This document shows, piece by piece, positions 41,142 to 51,301 of a DNA stretch of 64,000 nt; position 1 is the stretch's first letter; the number at the start of each line of letters is the position of its first letter. The notes under the pieces are model-generated. The model did no database searches and had not been told where the DNA came from. It saw nothing but the letters and a program-made list of their open reading frames with translations. The stretch comes from Streptomyces roseicoloratus (GTDB lineage Bacteria; Actinomycetota; Actinomycetes; Streptomycetales; Streptomycetaceae): contig NZ_SDOY01000110.1 of NCBI RefSeq assembly GCF_004117935.1, forward strand, positions 1-64,000, in the 5' to 3' direction. Made by a program: the position numbers and the translations under genes.

Positions 41142-42404
41142 GTGAAGGGCGATTACCAGGAGCTGGTCGACGAGATCTCGGCGCTGCTCGGCACTCCGGC
41201 GACCTTGGAGAACCGCGACTTCGGGCTGATCGCCTTCGGCGCCCACGACAGTGACGACGACACGGCCATGGACCCGGTGCGCACGCGCTCGATCCTCACC
41301 AGGAAGTCGACGCCGGCGGTCCGCGCCTGGTTCGAGGGCTTCGGCATCACCCGGGCGACCGGCCCGGTCCGCATCCCGGCCGCCCCGGACGCGGGCGTCT
41401 ACCGGGACCGGATCTGTCTGCCGGTACGCCACCGGGGCGTCGTCCTCGGCTACGTCTGGCTGCTCGACGCCGAGCCGGGACCCTCGCACGAACGGCTGAA
41501 CGCCGCCATGGACGTCGCCGCCCGGATCGGCGAGCTGCTCGCCGACGAGGAGCGGGCCGGCGCCGACCTCTCCCGCGAGCTGCGCGCCACCCTGACGGCG
41601 GAACGCGGCTGGCAGTACGACATGGCCGTCGCCGCCCTGCGCACCGCCCTCGGCCCGGACGCCGACGGCCTCCACGCCCTGGTCTGCCTCGCCCCCTGGC
41701 CCGGCGAAACCGCCCCGTCGCCCCGCGCGGTCCCCGCCGCCGCGGCCCTCTGCGACCTGCCGTGGCGCCCCGTCGCCGGGCCCGCCCCGCCGGCCGGTAC
41801 GGGCGCGGGCGCGGGTGCGGGCGCCGCGGCCGGGGCGGGCTCCTCCGGCCCGTACGCCGCCGGCCCCGCCCCGTACGCGTCCGGCGCCGGGCCCGGTGCG
41901 CCGCGGGCGCTCGCCGTGCTCGTGCGGCTGCGGTCGGGGGACAACCTCTCCCCGGCCACCGCCGCGGCCGGACGTCTGCGCGACACGGCGGGTCCGGCGG
42001 CCGTCGCCGGGATCGCCCCGCCCCGGCGCGGGCTCGCGGACCTCGACGCGTCCTGGCGCGAGGCCTCCGCGGCCGCCCGCGCGGCGACCGCCCAGCCGCA
42101 CCTGGGTCCGCTCGCCCAGTGGGCCGCGATCGGCCCGTACCGGATGCTCACGGCGCTGCCCCCGGCCGAACCGGACCCGGCCGTCCGCGCCCTGCTCGCC
42201 CCGGCCCACGCCGAACTGGCCCGCACCGCCGAGGTGTTCCTCGACCACGCGGGCCAGGCGAGCCGCACGGCCGGCGCCCTCGGCATCCACCGCCAGACGC
42301 TCTACTACCGCCTCTCCCGCGTCGAACAGCTCACCGGCCTCGACCTGGACGCGGGCGAGGACCGCCTGCTGCTGCACATGGCGCTGAAGGCGGCGCGGCT
42401 GTAG
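41142..42404 (+). CDS. PucR-family regulator, probable activator of proline catabolism
   Basis: A 420-residue regulator with an N-terminal PucR/GAF-like sensory part (~1-150) and the C-terminal family helix-turn-helix at about 370-400 ([35 protein letters not shown] in pieces: [15 protein letters not shown]). An Ala/Gly/Pro-rich linker of ~45 residues lies around 210-255. GTG 41142 is my start; the open frame to 41082 crosses the palindrome. Its divergent placement from PRODH-pruA strongly suggests it senses proline and activates these genes, as in other actinobacteria. Confidence 0.88.
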   Translation: MKGDYQELVDEISALLGTPATLENRDFGLIAFGAHDSDDDTAMDPVRTRSILTRKSTPAVRAWFEGFGITRATGPVRIPAAPDAGVYRDRICLPVRHRGVVLGYVWLLDAEPGPSHERLNAAMDVAARIGELLADEERAGADLSRELRATLTAERGWQYDMAVAALRTALGPDADGLHALVCLAPWPGETAPSPRAVPAAAALCDLPWRPVAGPAPPAGTGAGAGAGAAAGAGSSGPYAAGPAPYASGAGPGAPRALAVLVRLRSGDNLSPATAAAGRLRDTAGPAAVAGIAPPRRGLADLDASWREASAAARAATAQPHLGPLAQWAAIGPYRMLTALPPAEPDPAVRALLAPAHAELARTAEVFLDHAGQASRTAGALGIHRQTLYYRLSRVEQLTGLDLDAGEDRLLLHMALKAARL

Positions 42405-42429
42405 GCCGGGCCGAGGTCCGCCGGGCGGC

Positions 42430-43593
42430 TCAGCGCCATTCGAGGAACAGGCTGTGGCCGTTCAGGGCTTCGGCCGGCACCTTCACGGAGGGTGCGCCCG
42501 GTTCCGTACCCGCCACCCGGAACCCCCGGAAGCCGGCGTACGGATCGCCGGGCGGGTGCTGGACGAGGAGGAAGCGGCTGCCGTCCGGGGAGACGACGAG
42601 CCCCTCGCCGCCTGCGCCGCCGGCCACCGTCAGGACGGGCCCGGGTCCGGCGCCCGGCGCGGTGCCGAAGGTCCGGAACGCGCCCGTCCGCGTGCGGCAC
42701 AGCAGCCGGTCCTGCGCCGACCAGCCGACCGCGTGCAGGCACGCGCCGAGGCCCCCGGGGCGACCGGCGGCGGCCTCCGTCAGCGCGGTGGACCGGGCCG
42801 GGACGTCGAGCAGCGCCGGACCGCCGCCCTCGGTCGCCGCCGTGATGCGGCGCCCGTCCGGGGACACGTGCACCATCTCCGCCTGGACGGCGCGGGCCGG
42901 CGGCCCGTCCAGGACGACGAGCGGCAGGTTCGCGGCGGCGGCCGGCCCCTCGTCGCGGAGGGCGGCGCCGCCGGTGACGGAGCGGCTGCCGATCCTGGCC
43001 CGGCCGTCCGCGGTCTCGTAGGTGAACCAGACGCGGCTGCCGTCGGGTGCGAGGACGGCGTTCTGCTCCCGTCGGCTCGCTCCCGGGCGCGCGTCCCGCG
43101 CGGTGAGGTCGGTCAGCCCCTTCGCGTCCACGAAGCCGACGTGCGTGCCCCGGCCGTCGGAAGTCCGCAGGACCACGGCCATCCTGGTGAAGTCCCGGTC
43201 GAAGACGGCCCGGACGCGGGGCACGACGCGTTCGAGGGCGTCGGAGGTGTACACGGCGTCCGTGGGGTTCTCCCGGCACAGGTCGAACAGCGGTGTCAGC
43301 ACGGCCTCCTTGCCCGGCTCCTGCCAGAAGGCGACGGACTCGGGGACGTCGAAGAGCCGCTCGGCGACCGGCTTCCAGCTGCCCGGGTCCCATGACTGGA
43401 CCCGGACCGCGACGTACCGCGCGCCCTTCAGGCACTCCGCGGACACCACCCGGTCCCTGCCCCAGGGCCCCGGCGCGGCCCGGGGCGTCGGGGTGCGGGC
43501 GGCGGGGTCCGCGGCGGGCCGGGCGGTGCAGCCCGTCACGACGGCGAGGAGGGCGGCGGCCGCGAGCACCGCCCGGGTCCGGCTCCCGGTCAT
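42430..43593 (-). CDS. Lipoprotein with WD40/PD40-like beta-propeller repeats
   Basis: A 387-residue lipoprotein. The signal peptide ends in a lipobox VVTGC near residue 22. The rest is beta-rich with short repeats of the VSPDGSR/APDGSRVWF type, typical of TolB/PD40 blades (at ~180, 260 and 350). ATG 43593 is chosen (AGGGGTGA upstream), five bases after the upstream gene's stop, so the two form an operon. Extracellular, membrane-anchored; function unknown. Confidence 0.85.
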   Translation of the reverse strand: MTGSRTRAVLAAAALLAVVTGCTARPAADPAARTPTPRAAPGPWGRDRVVSAECLKGARYVAVRVQSWDPGSWKPVAERLFDVPESVAFWQEPGKEAVLTPLFDLCRENPTDAVYTSDALERVVPRVRAVFDRDFTRMAVVLRTSDGRGTHVGFVDAKGLTDLTARDARPGASRREQNAVLAPDGSRVWFTYETADGRARIGSRSVTGGAALRDEGPAAAANLPLVVLDGPPARAVQAEMVHVSPDGRRITAATEGGGPALLDVPARSTALTEAAAGRPGGLGACLHAVGWSAQDRLLCRTRTGAFRTFGTAPGAGPGPVLTVAGGAGGEGLVVSPDGSRFLLVQHPPGDPYAGFRGFRVAGTEPGAPSVKVPAEALNGHSLFLEWR

Positions 43594-43597
43594 GCGA

Positions 43598-44911
43598 TCA
43601 CCCCTGGTCCGCACGGGCCTCGGCCCGCAGCCGGCGCCATTCGTCGCAGACGCTTTCGGCCGGCTTCCGGTGGCACGGCACCCACTGCTGCCCGTTCGGC
43701 CGGGAGGCCTCCCAGTACCAGAGCTGTTCGGGCCGGTCCGGCGCCGCCTCCGCGAAGAAGGGCTTCGTGCCGTCCTTGAGGATCACCGAACCGAAACTCT
43801 GGTACGCGTCCCGGTACTTGGCCTTGATCTCCCAGGTGCAGGACTCCCCCTTGGCGACCGCCTCGACGCGGAGCCCGCCGGGCGAGGCGCCGTCGCCCAG
43901 GTCGATCTTCCGGGGCCCGAAGTACGGCCGGCCCTGGTCGTCGCCCTCGTCGGTGATGATCGGGACGGCGCCCGGTTTCCCGAGGTCGAACAGCACGCCG
44001 TCATAGGCCGCGCCGCCCTGGGGCGGGAGGACCAGGACGGTCCGGGCCGTGGGCGGTCGGCAGGAGACGTTCACGGCCTCCATCGCCGTGATCGTCAGCT
44101 GGGTCTGCCGCTTGCTGAACAGGTTGACGTGGAGGACGGTCGCGTCGCGCGGGTAGTACGTCATCGCCAGGTCCGTGCGGCGTTCGAACGCGGCGGGGAA
44201 GCGGAGCGTGCGCCCGCCGAGGGACGTGAGGTACTCGCGGGCGGCGCCGGGGTCCCTCATGGCGGCGATCCTGCGCTGCTCGGCCGCCGTCAGCGGGCGG
44301 TCGAGGACGACCTTCCAGGGGCCGGGCGGGGTGTCGTCGTAGTCGACCCCGGCCGTGAACGGGGCCTCCGCCCGGTCCAGGTCCTCCTGGGTCCGCTGGT
44401 CCTGCTCCGCCCGGCTGGGCTGCGTCAGCCGGTCCAGGACGAAGGACCCGCCGTACGCCAGCGCGCCCAGCACCGCCGCACCGGCGAGGAACCAGGCGAC
44501 GGCCTTCAGCCGCTTGCGCGGCGTCAGATGCGCCGTCCCGCCCACGTGCGCGTCAACGGCCAGGGCCAGGGACGACGGCTCGGCCGGCGGCGCCGGGGGC
44601 GCGGTGGCGGGAGCCGGGGGCGCGGATGCGGGAGCCGGGGGCGCGGTGACGGGCGGCGTCGTGGGCGCGGATGCGGGTGCCGCCGGCGGGCGAGGTGCGG
44701 CGGACGCGGGCTCAGGCCCGGTGGCCGGTGACGGCCCGGGGCTCTGTGACGGCCCGGGGCTCTGTGACGGCCCGGGGCTCTGTGACGGCGCGGGATCCCC
44801 GGCCGGAGCCCGGCCTGACCGGGGAGCCCCGGCCGGAGCCGGAGGCGGTGCGCTCGGCGGCGCGTCCGGCGACGAGTCCCGGGGTAATTCCGGCGGCGGG
44901 GACGCTGGCAT
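43598..44911 (-). CDS. Proline-rich single-pass membrane protein
   Basis: A 437-residue protein. Residues 1-~130 are Pro/Ala/Ser-rich with 6-residue repeats (SQSPGP), then a basic stretch PRKRLK and one transmembrane helix near 155-177 (WFLAGAAVLGALAYGG). The extracellular ~250 residues contain pairs of cysteines (SCRPPTA, SCTWEIK, PCHRKP, VCDEW) and no domain I can name. ATG 44911 has GGGAGG upstream. The topology is Pro-rich cytoplasmic tail inside, folded domain outside, as in many Streptomyces unknowns. Forms an operon with the lipoprotein that follows. Confidence 0.82.
   Translation of the reverse strand: MPASPPPELPRDSSPDAPPSAPPPAPAGAPRSGRAPAGDPAPSQSPGPSQSPGPSQSPGPSPATGPEPASAAPRPPAAPASAPTTPPVTAPPAPASAPPAPATAPPAPPAEPSSLALAVDAHVGGTAHLTPRKRLKAVAWFLAGAAVLGALAYGGSFVLDRLTQPSRAEQDQRTQEDLDRAEAPFTAGVDYDDTPPGPWKVVLDRPLTAAEQRRIAAMRDPGAAREYLTSLGGRTLRFPAAFERRTDLAMTYYPRDATVLHVNLFSKRQTQLTITAMEAVNVSCRPPTARTVLVLPPQGGAAYDGVLFDLGKPGAVPIITDEGDDQGRPYFGPRKIDLGDGASPGGLRVEAVAKGESCTWEIKAKYRDAYQSFGSVILKDGTKPFFAEAAPDRPEQLWYWEASRPNGQQWVPCHRKPAESVCDEWRRLRAEARADQG
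44731..44784 (-). repeat. 18-bp tandem repeat, three perfect copies
   Basis: ACGGCCCGGGGCTCTGTG (plus strand) is repeated three times without mismatch and encodes the SQSPGP repeats in the Pro-rich N-terminus of the surrounding minus-strand gene. Length variation among strains is likely. Confidence 0.95.
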
Positions 44912-45007
44912 CGGGGCCTCCCTGTCAGGGCATCCGAGGTCGGAGCAGGTCGAGCTGCACGGACCGTCCACCCTAGACAACTCGGCCCCCGCCACGGCAG
45001 GTTGGGG

Positions 45008-45586
45008 TCAGCCGTCCGCCCCCATCAGCACCTTGAGCCCCGCCGTCAGGTCGTCCGCCGTCGGCGCCGTCTCCGGGTCGACCAGCCACTGGACCATCAC
45101 GCCGGTCGCCAGGGCCTGGCAGAGCAGGCCGGCCACCCTGGCCTTCTCGGGGTCCTCCTCCGGGTCGACGCCGAGGAAGCCCTGGGCCATGCCGAGGCGG
45201 CCCTGCCGCTGCGGTTCCTTGATGGCCTCGCGGAGCTTCTCGTCGTCGTCGATGCGGGTGACGACCTCGGTCTGCAGCTTCCAGACCGGCCGGCTCGGCC
45301 CGGCCGCGGCGATGACCTGCTCCCAGACGGCGTGGAAGCGCTCGTACGGGTCGGCCGGCAGCGCCGCACCGCCCTCGGCGCCCGCCGCGCCGGCCTGGTC
45401 GCCCCACTCCTCGGTCAGCGCCAGGAACGCCTGCTGGAGCAGGGCGTCCTTGGAGCCGTAGTGGTAGCCGATGGAGGCCAGGTTGGTGCCCGAAGCGGCC
45501 ACCACGTCACGGGCGGTGGTGCGGGCGTAGCCCTTCTCCAGGAGGCAGCGCTTGGCGCCTTCGAGCAGGTCTTCCTTGTGTCCCAT
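45008..45586 (-). CDS. TetR-family transcriptional regulator
   Basis: A 192-residue TetR regulator. Helix-turn-helix at ~8-50: LLEGAKRCLLEKGYARTTARDVV, then GTNLASIGYHYGSKDALL. The C-terminal ligand domain is of the TetR_C type with a final helical pair. ATG 45586. Its promoter holds a near-palindrome (45610-45632) suggesting autoregulation. Target genes are unclear; it lies between the membrane-protein pair and serA, both on the same strand. Confidence 0.9.
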   Translation of the reverse strand: MGHKEDLLEGAKRCLLEKGYARTTARDVVAASGTNLASIGYHYGSKDALLQQAFLALTEEWGDQAGAAGAEGGAALPADPYERFHAVWEQVIAAAGPSRPVWKLQTEVVTRIDDDEKLREAIKEPQRQGRLGMAQGFLGVDPEEDPEKARVAGLLCQALATGVMVQWLVDPETAPTADDLTAGLKVLMGADG

Positions 45587-45609
45587 GACAGCACTGTACC
45601 CGGCCGCTA

Positions 45610-45632
45610 GACAACCGTGTAAGACGGATGTC
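45610..45632. promoter_or_regulatory. Near-palindromic site upstream of the TetR gene
   Basis: GACAACCGTG-TAA-GACGGATGTC is an imperfect inverted repeat (8 of 10 pairs), 24 bp upstream of the TetR start codon. It is the likely autoregulatory operator. Confidence 0.55.
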
Positions 45633-45697
45633 CAGTGACCGGGTACGGGGTGCGAGCGGGCGGGCGGCGCCCGGAGCGGACCGGGCCGCCCGGCGGA

Positions 45698-47287
45698 TCA
45701 GACCAGGTTGACGGAGCGGGCCGAGGCCGCGCCGATCTCCTCGGCGATCTCCGACAGGACGTTCGCCGGGACGGTCTCGTCGACGGTCAGCACGACCACC
45801 GCCTCGCCGCCCTCGTTCGTGCGGGAGACCTGCATGCCCGCGATGTTCAGACCGGCCTCGCCGAGGATCCGGCCGACCGTGCCGACGACGCCCGGACGGT
45901 CCTCGTAGCGCAGCACCACCATGTGGTCGGCGAGGGCCAGGTCCACGTCGTACTCGCCGACCGCGACGATCTTCTGCAGGTGCTTCGGGCCCGCGAGGGT
46001 GCCGGAGACCGAGACCTCCTGGCCGCTGGCGAGCGTGCCGCGCACGGTGACCATGTTGCGGTGGTCGGGCGACTCGGAGCTGGTGGTCAGGCGCACCTCG
46101 ACGCCGCGCTCCTGCGCGAACAGCGGGGCGTTGACGTACGACACGGTCTCGTCGACCACGTCCTCGAACACGCCCTTGAGCGCGGAGAGTTCGAGCACCT
46201 TCACGTCGTGCTGGGTGATCTCGCCGTACACCTCGACGTCGAGACGGGCCGCGACCTCGCCGGCGAGCGCGGTGAAGATCCGGCCGAGCTTCTCGGCCAG
46301 CGGCAGACCCGGCTTCACGTCCTCGGCGATGACGCCGCCCTGGACGTTGACCGCGTCCGGGACCAGCTCGCCGGCGAGCGCCAGGCGCACCGAGCGGGCG
46401 ACGGCGATGCCGGCCTTCTCCTGCGCCTCGTCGGTGGACGCGCCGAGGTGCGGGGTGCAGACGACCTGGTCGAGCTCGAACAGCGGGGAGTCCGTGCAGG
46501 GCTCCTTCGCGTACACGTCGAGACCGGCGCCGGCGACCCGGCCCTCCTTGAGGGCGGAGTAGAGGGCGGCCTCGTCCACGATCCCGCCGCGGGCGGCGTT
46601 GACGATGCGGACGGACGGCTTGACCTTGTGCAGCGCCTCGTCGCCGATGAGACCGAGGGTCTCCGGGGTCTTCGGCAGGTGGACGGTGATGAAGTCGGCG
46701 ACCTCGAGGAGCTCGTCCAGGGACAGCAGCTTCACGCCCATCTGGGCGGCGCGGGCCGGCTGCACGTAGGGGTCGTACGCGACGATCTTCATGCCGAAGG
46801 CGGACATGCGCTGGGCGACCAGGACGCCGATGCGGCCGAGGCCGACGACGCCGAGGGTCTTCTCGCTGAGCTCGACGCCCGTGTACTTGGAGCGCTTCCA
46901 CTCGCCGTTCTTCAGCGCGGTGTTGGCCTGCGGGATGTTGCGCGCGGTGGCGACGAGCAGACCGCAGGCGAGCTCGGCGGCGGTGACGATGTTGGAGGTC
47001 GGGGCGTTCACGACCATGACGCCGGCCTTGGTGGAGGCGGAGACGTCCACGTTGTCCAGGCCGACACCGGCACGGGCGACGACCCGGAGCTTCTTCGCGG
47101 CGGCGATGGCCTCCGCGTCGACCTTGGTCGCCGAGCGGATCAGGATGGCGTCGACGTCGGCGATGGCGGGGAGCAGCTCGGCGCGGTCGGCGCCGTTGCA
47201 GTGCCGGATCTCGAAGTCCGGTCCCAGTGCGTCGACGGTGGCGGGCGACAGCTCTTCAGCGATGAGTACGACGGGTTTCGAGCTCAC
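45698..47287 (-). CDS. serA: D-3-phosphoglycerate dehydrogenase
   Basis: A 529-residue enzyme starting serine synthesis by oxidising 3-phosphoglycerate. Catalytic and NAD-binding domains occupy ~1-315: VGLGRIGVLVAQRM for NAD, VRIVNAARGGIVDE (catalytic Arg region) and CTPHLGAST (catalytic His). An intervening domain (~320-450) and a C-terminal ACT domain (~455-529: YEDRPGVVGTVGRILGEAGLNI) match the long actinobacterial type, which is feedback-controlled by serine. GTG 47287 with AGGA upstream gives the usual length; GTG 47299 is the alternative. Confidence 0.96.
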   Translation of the reverse strand: MSSKPVVLIAEELSPATVDALGPDFEIRHCNGADRAELLPAIADVDAILIRSATKVDAEAIAAAKKLRVVARAGVGLDNVDVSASTKAGVMVVNAPTSNIVTAAELACGLLVATARNIPQANTALKNGEWKRSKYTGVELSEKTLGVVGLGRIGVLVAQRMSAFGMKIVAYDPYVQPARAAQMGVKLLSLDELLEVADFITVHLPKTPETLGLIGDEALHKVKPSVRIVNAARGGIVDEAALYSALKEGRVAGAGLDVYAKEPCTDSPLFELDQVVCTPHLGASTDEAQEKAGIAVARSVRLALAGELVPDAVNVQGGVIAEDVKPGLPLAEKLGRIFTALAGEVAARLDVEVYGEITQHDVKVLELSALKGVFEDVVDETVSYVNAPLFAQERGVEVRLTTSSESPDHRNMVTVRGTLASGQEVSVSGTLAGPKHLQKIVAVGEYDVDLALADHMVVLRYEDRPGVVGTVGRILGEAGLNIAGMQVSRTNEGGEAVVVLTVDETVPANVLSEIAEEIGAASARSVNLV

Positions 47288-47480
47288 GTGAGTCCTCACA
47301 AAGGCAGTGCGGACGGCCGTCCCGACGGCCGCAGCGGTGGAGGGGGCTTGCCGCGTGGAAGCGCACGACGCTGTGGGCCAGACGCGATGTTGTTGAGCAG
47401 TGTAGTGGTGCGTCGACGCGAGTCGTACGCCTCGTTGGAAGGATCACCCGTCCGTGGTTGGACGGGCTGTCCAACGATGT

Positions 47481-47515
47481 GGCGCGGGGCCGGACGGTGT
47501 GTCCGGCCCCGCGCC
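47481..47515 (-). terminator. Terminator of the ilvBNC operon
   Basis: GGCGCGGGGCCGGAC and its exact complement form a 15-bp stem with a GGTGT loop, 8 nt downstream of the ilvC stop on the minus strand. Confidence 0.85.
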
Positions 47516-47522
47516 GGGAGGC

Positions 47523-49177
<1,655 letters not shown>

Positions 49178-49206
49178 GGTGTGGGTCTCTTCCTTCGCTC
49201 TTCGTC

Positions 49207-51060
49207 TCAGTCGTCTTCGCCGTCGCCGAAGTCGGGGCGGACGCCCCGCGCGGCCATGACCTCGTCGTTGGAGGTGCCGGCGGCGACCATCGGCCAGACC
49301 TGGGCGTCCTCGTGGACGATGAAGTCGATCACGACCGGGCGGTCGTTGATGGCGTTGGCCTCCTCGATGACCTTGTCGAGGTCGGCCGGGTCCTCGCAGC
49401 GCAGGGCGACACAGCCCATGGCCTCGGACAGCTTGACGAAGTCCGGGATGCGGGTGCCCCGCGCCTCCGGGTTGACGTCGTCCGGGCCGGAGTGCAGCAC
49501 CGTGTTGGAGTAGCGCTGGTTGTAGAACAGGGTCTGCCACTGGCGGACCATGCCGAGGGCGCCGTTGTTGATGATGGCGACCTTGATCGGGATGTTGTTG
49601 AGGGCGCAGGTGACCAGTTCCTGGTTGGTCATCTGGAAGCAGCCGTCGCCGTCGATCGCCCAGACCGGGCGGTCCGGCGCGCCGGCCTTGGCGCCCATGG
49701 CGGCCGGGACCGCGTAGCCCATCGTTCCGGCGCCGCCGGAGTTCAGCCAGGTGCGCGGGTTCTCGTAGTCGATGAAGTGGGCGGCCCACATCTGGTGCTG
49801 GCCGACGCCGGCGGCGAAGATCGTGCCCTCGGGGGCGAGGGCGCCGACGCGCTGGATGACCTGCTGCGGCGACAGGCTGCCGTCCTCGGGCAGGTCGTAG
49901 CCGAGCGGGTAGGTCTCGCGCCAGCGGTTGAGGTCGCTCCACCAGGCCGCGTAGTCGCCCTTGTTGCCCTCGCTGTGCTCGGCCTGGACCGCCTGGACCA
50001 GGTCGGCGATGACCTCGCGGGCGTCGCCGACGATCGGGACGTCGGCGGTGCGGTTCTTGCCGATCTCGGCCGGGTCGATGTCGGCGTGGACGACCTTGGC
50101 GTACGGGGCGAAGCTGTCCAGCTTGCCGGTGACGCGGTCGTCGAAGCGGGCGCCGAGGGCGACGATCAGGTCGGCCTTCTGCAGCGCGGTGACGGCGGTG
50201 ACCGCACCGTGCATGCCGGGCATGCCCACGTGCAGCGGGTGGCTGTCGGGGAAGGCGCCCAGGGCCATCAGGGTGGTGGTGACCGGCGCGCCGGTCAGCT
50301 CCGCGAGGACCTTCAGCTCGGCCGTGGCGCCGGCCTTGATGACGCCGCCGCCGACGTACAGGACGGGCCGCCTGGCGGCGGTGATCAGCTTGGCGGCCTC
50401 GCGGATCTGCTTGGCGTGGGGCTTGGTGACCGGGCGGTAGCCGGGCAGGTCGGTCTGCGGCGGCCAGCTGAAGGTGGTCTTCGCCTGGAGGGCGTCCTTG
50501 GCGATGTCGACCAGGACCGGGCCGGGGCGGCCGGTGGCGGCGATGTGGAAGGCCTCGGCGATCGTCCGCGGAATGTCCTCGGCCCTGGTGACCAGGAAGT
50601 TGTGCTTGGTGATGGGCATCGTGATGCCGCAGATGTCCGCCTCCTGGAAGGCGTCCGTGCCGATCGCCTTGGAGGCGACCTGGCCGGTGATCGCGACCAG
50701 CGGGACGGAGTCCATGTGGGCGTCGGCGATCGGGGTGACCAGGTTGGTGGCGCCCGGTCCCGAGGTCGCCATGCAGACGCCGACCTTGCCGGTGGCCTGC
50801 GCGTAGCCGGTGGCGGCGTGTCCGGCGCCCTGCTCGTGGCGGACCAGGATGTGGCGGACCCGCGTCGAGTCCATCATCGGGTCGTACGCCGGGAGGATCG
50901 CGCCGCCGGGGATGCCGAAGACGGTGTCGGCGCCCACTTCCTCGAGAGAGCGAATGAGGGACTGCGCACCCGTGACGTGCTCGACGGTGGTGGCGGGCTG
51001 TGCGCCGCTACGGGTCCGCGGCTGCGGATGGTGCCCGGTGGCCTGCTCGGTCATCAGCAT
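49207..51060 (-). CDS. ilvB: Acetolactate synthase large (catalytic) subunit
   Basis: A 617-residue thiamine-diphosphate enzyme making acetolactate or acetohydroxybutyrate from pyruvate (and 2-ketobutyrate). Catalytic glutamate in [12 protein letters not shown] near residue 73, FAD/quinone-binding middle domain, and the ThDP motif [19 protein letters not shown] near 470. ATG 51060 and ATG 51054 are both possible; GAGAAGAGA lies upstream. First gene of ilvB-ilvN-ilvC, preceded by a leader peptide and attenuator. Confidence 0.97.
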   Translation of the reverse strand: MLMTEQATGHHPQPRTRSGAQPATTVEHVTGAQSLIRSLEEVGADTVFGIPGGAILPAYDPMMDSTRVRHILVRHEQGAGHAATGYAQATGKVGVCMATSGPGATNLVTPIADAHMDSVPLVAITGQVASKAIGTDAFQEADICGITMPITKHNFLVTRAEDIPRTIAEAFHIAATGRPGPVLVDIAKDALQAKTTFSWPPQTDLPGYRPVTKPHAKQIREAAKLITAARRPVLYVGGGVIKAGATAELKVLAELTGAPVTTTLMALGAFPDSHPLHVGMPGMHGAVTAVTALQKADLIVALGARFDDRVTGKLDSFAPYAKVVHADIDPAEIGKNRTADVPIVGDAREVIADLVQAVQAEHSEGNKGDYAAWWSDLNRWRETYPLGYDLPEDGSLSPQQVIQRVGALAPEGTIFAAGVGQHQMWAAHFIDYENPRTWLNSGGAGTMGYAVPAAMGAKAGAPDRPVWAIDGDGCFQMTNQELVTCALNNIPIKVAIINNGALGMVRQWQTLFYNQRYSNTVLHSGPDDVNPEARGTRIPDFVKLSEAMGCVALRCEDPADLDKVIEEANAINDRPVVIDFIVHEDAQVWPMVAAGTSNDEVMAARGVRPDFGDGEDD

Positions 51061-51147
51061 TCTCTTCTCGAAGCAGAGGGTTTGTGCGAGGTGGTGTGCG
51101 AGGCGTTTTGCGAGGGTTTACGTCGATTTTGCGTTGATTCGGTGCAA

Positions 51148-51182
51148 CAAAAAACCCCTCGTGCCGGGAGGCAAGCGAGGGG
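51148..51182 (-). terminator. Attenuator terminator of ilvB
   Basis: On the minus strand CCCCTCG and CGAGGGG pair, with an inner TGCC/GGCA extension and a two-base bulge, followed by TTTTTTG. It lies between the leader peptide stop and ilvB and is a textbook intrinsic terminator, rare in so GC-rich a genome. Confidence 0.9.
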
Positions 51183-51226
51183 AGCGCGTCGGGTGCGTTT
51201 CAGGCGGGCCTTCTACCGGGCCTGCC

Positions 51227-51268
51227 TCAGCCGACGCGCTGTCCAAGTACGAGAATTCGGGTGCGCAT
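51227..51268 (-). CDS. ilvB leader peptide
   Basis: A 13-residue leader reading MRTRILVLGQRVG, then TGA, starting at ATG 51268. It holds the regulatory run Ile-Leu-Val-Leu. Leaders of this sequence are known ahead of actinobacterial ilvB operons. Ribosome stalling at these codons when branched-chain aminoacyl-tRNAs are scarce should prevent the terminator at 51148-51182 from forming. Confidence 0.88.
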   Translation of the reverse strand: MRTRILVLGQRVG

Positions 51269-51301
51269 GGCACTGACCCTCCCCCCGACGCACGGTCAGT
51301 G

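Noticed and set aside
42305..43435. A 376-codon alternative minus frame overlapping the lipoprotein gene.
   Set aside because: The lipoprotein frame has a lipobox, a ribosome binding site and coding-like third positions; the alternative has none.
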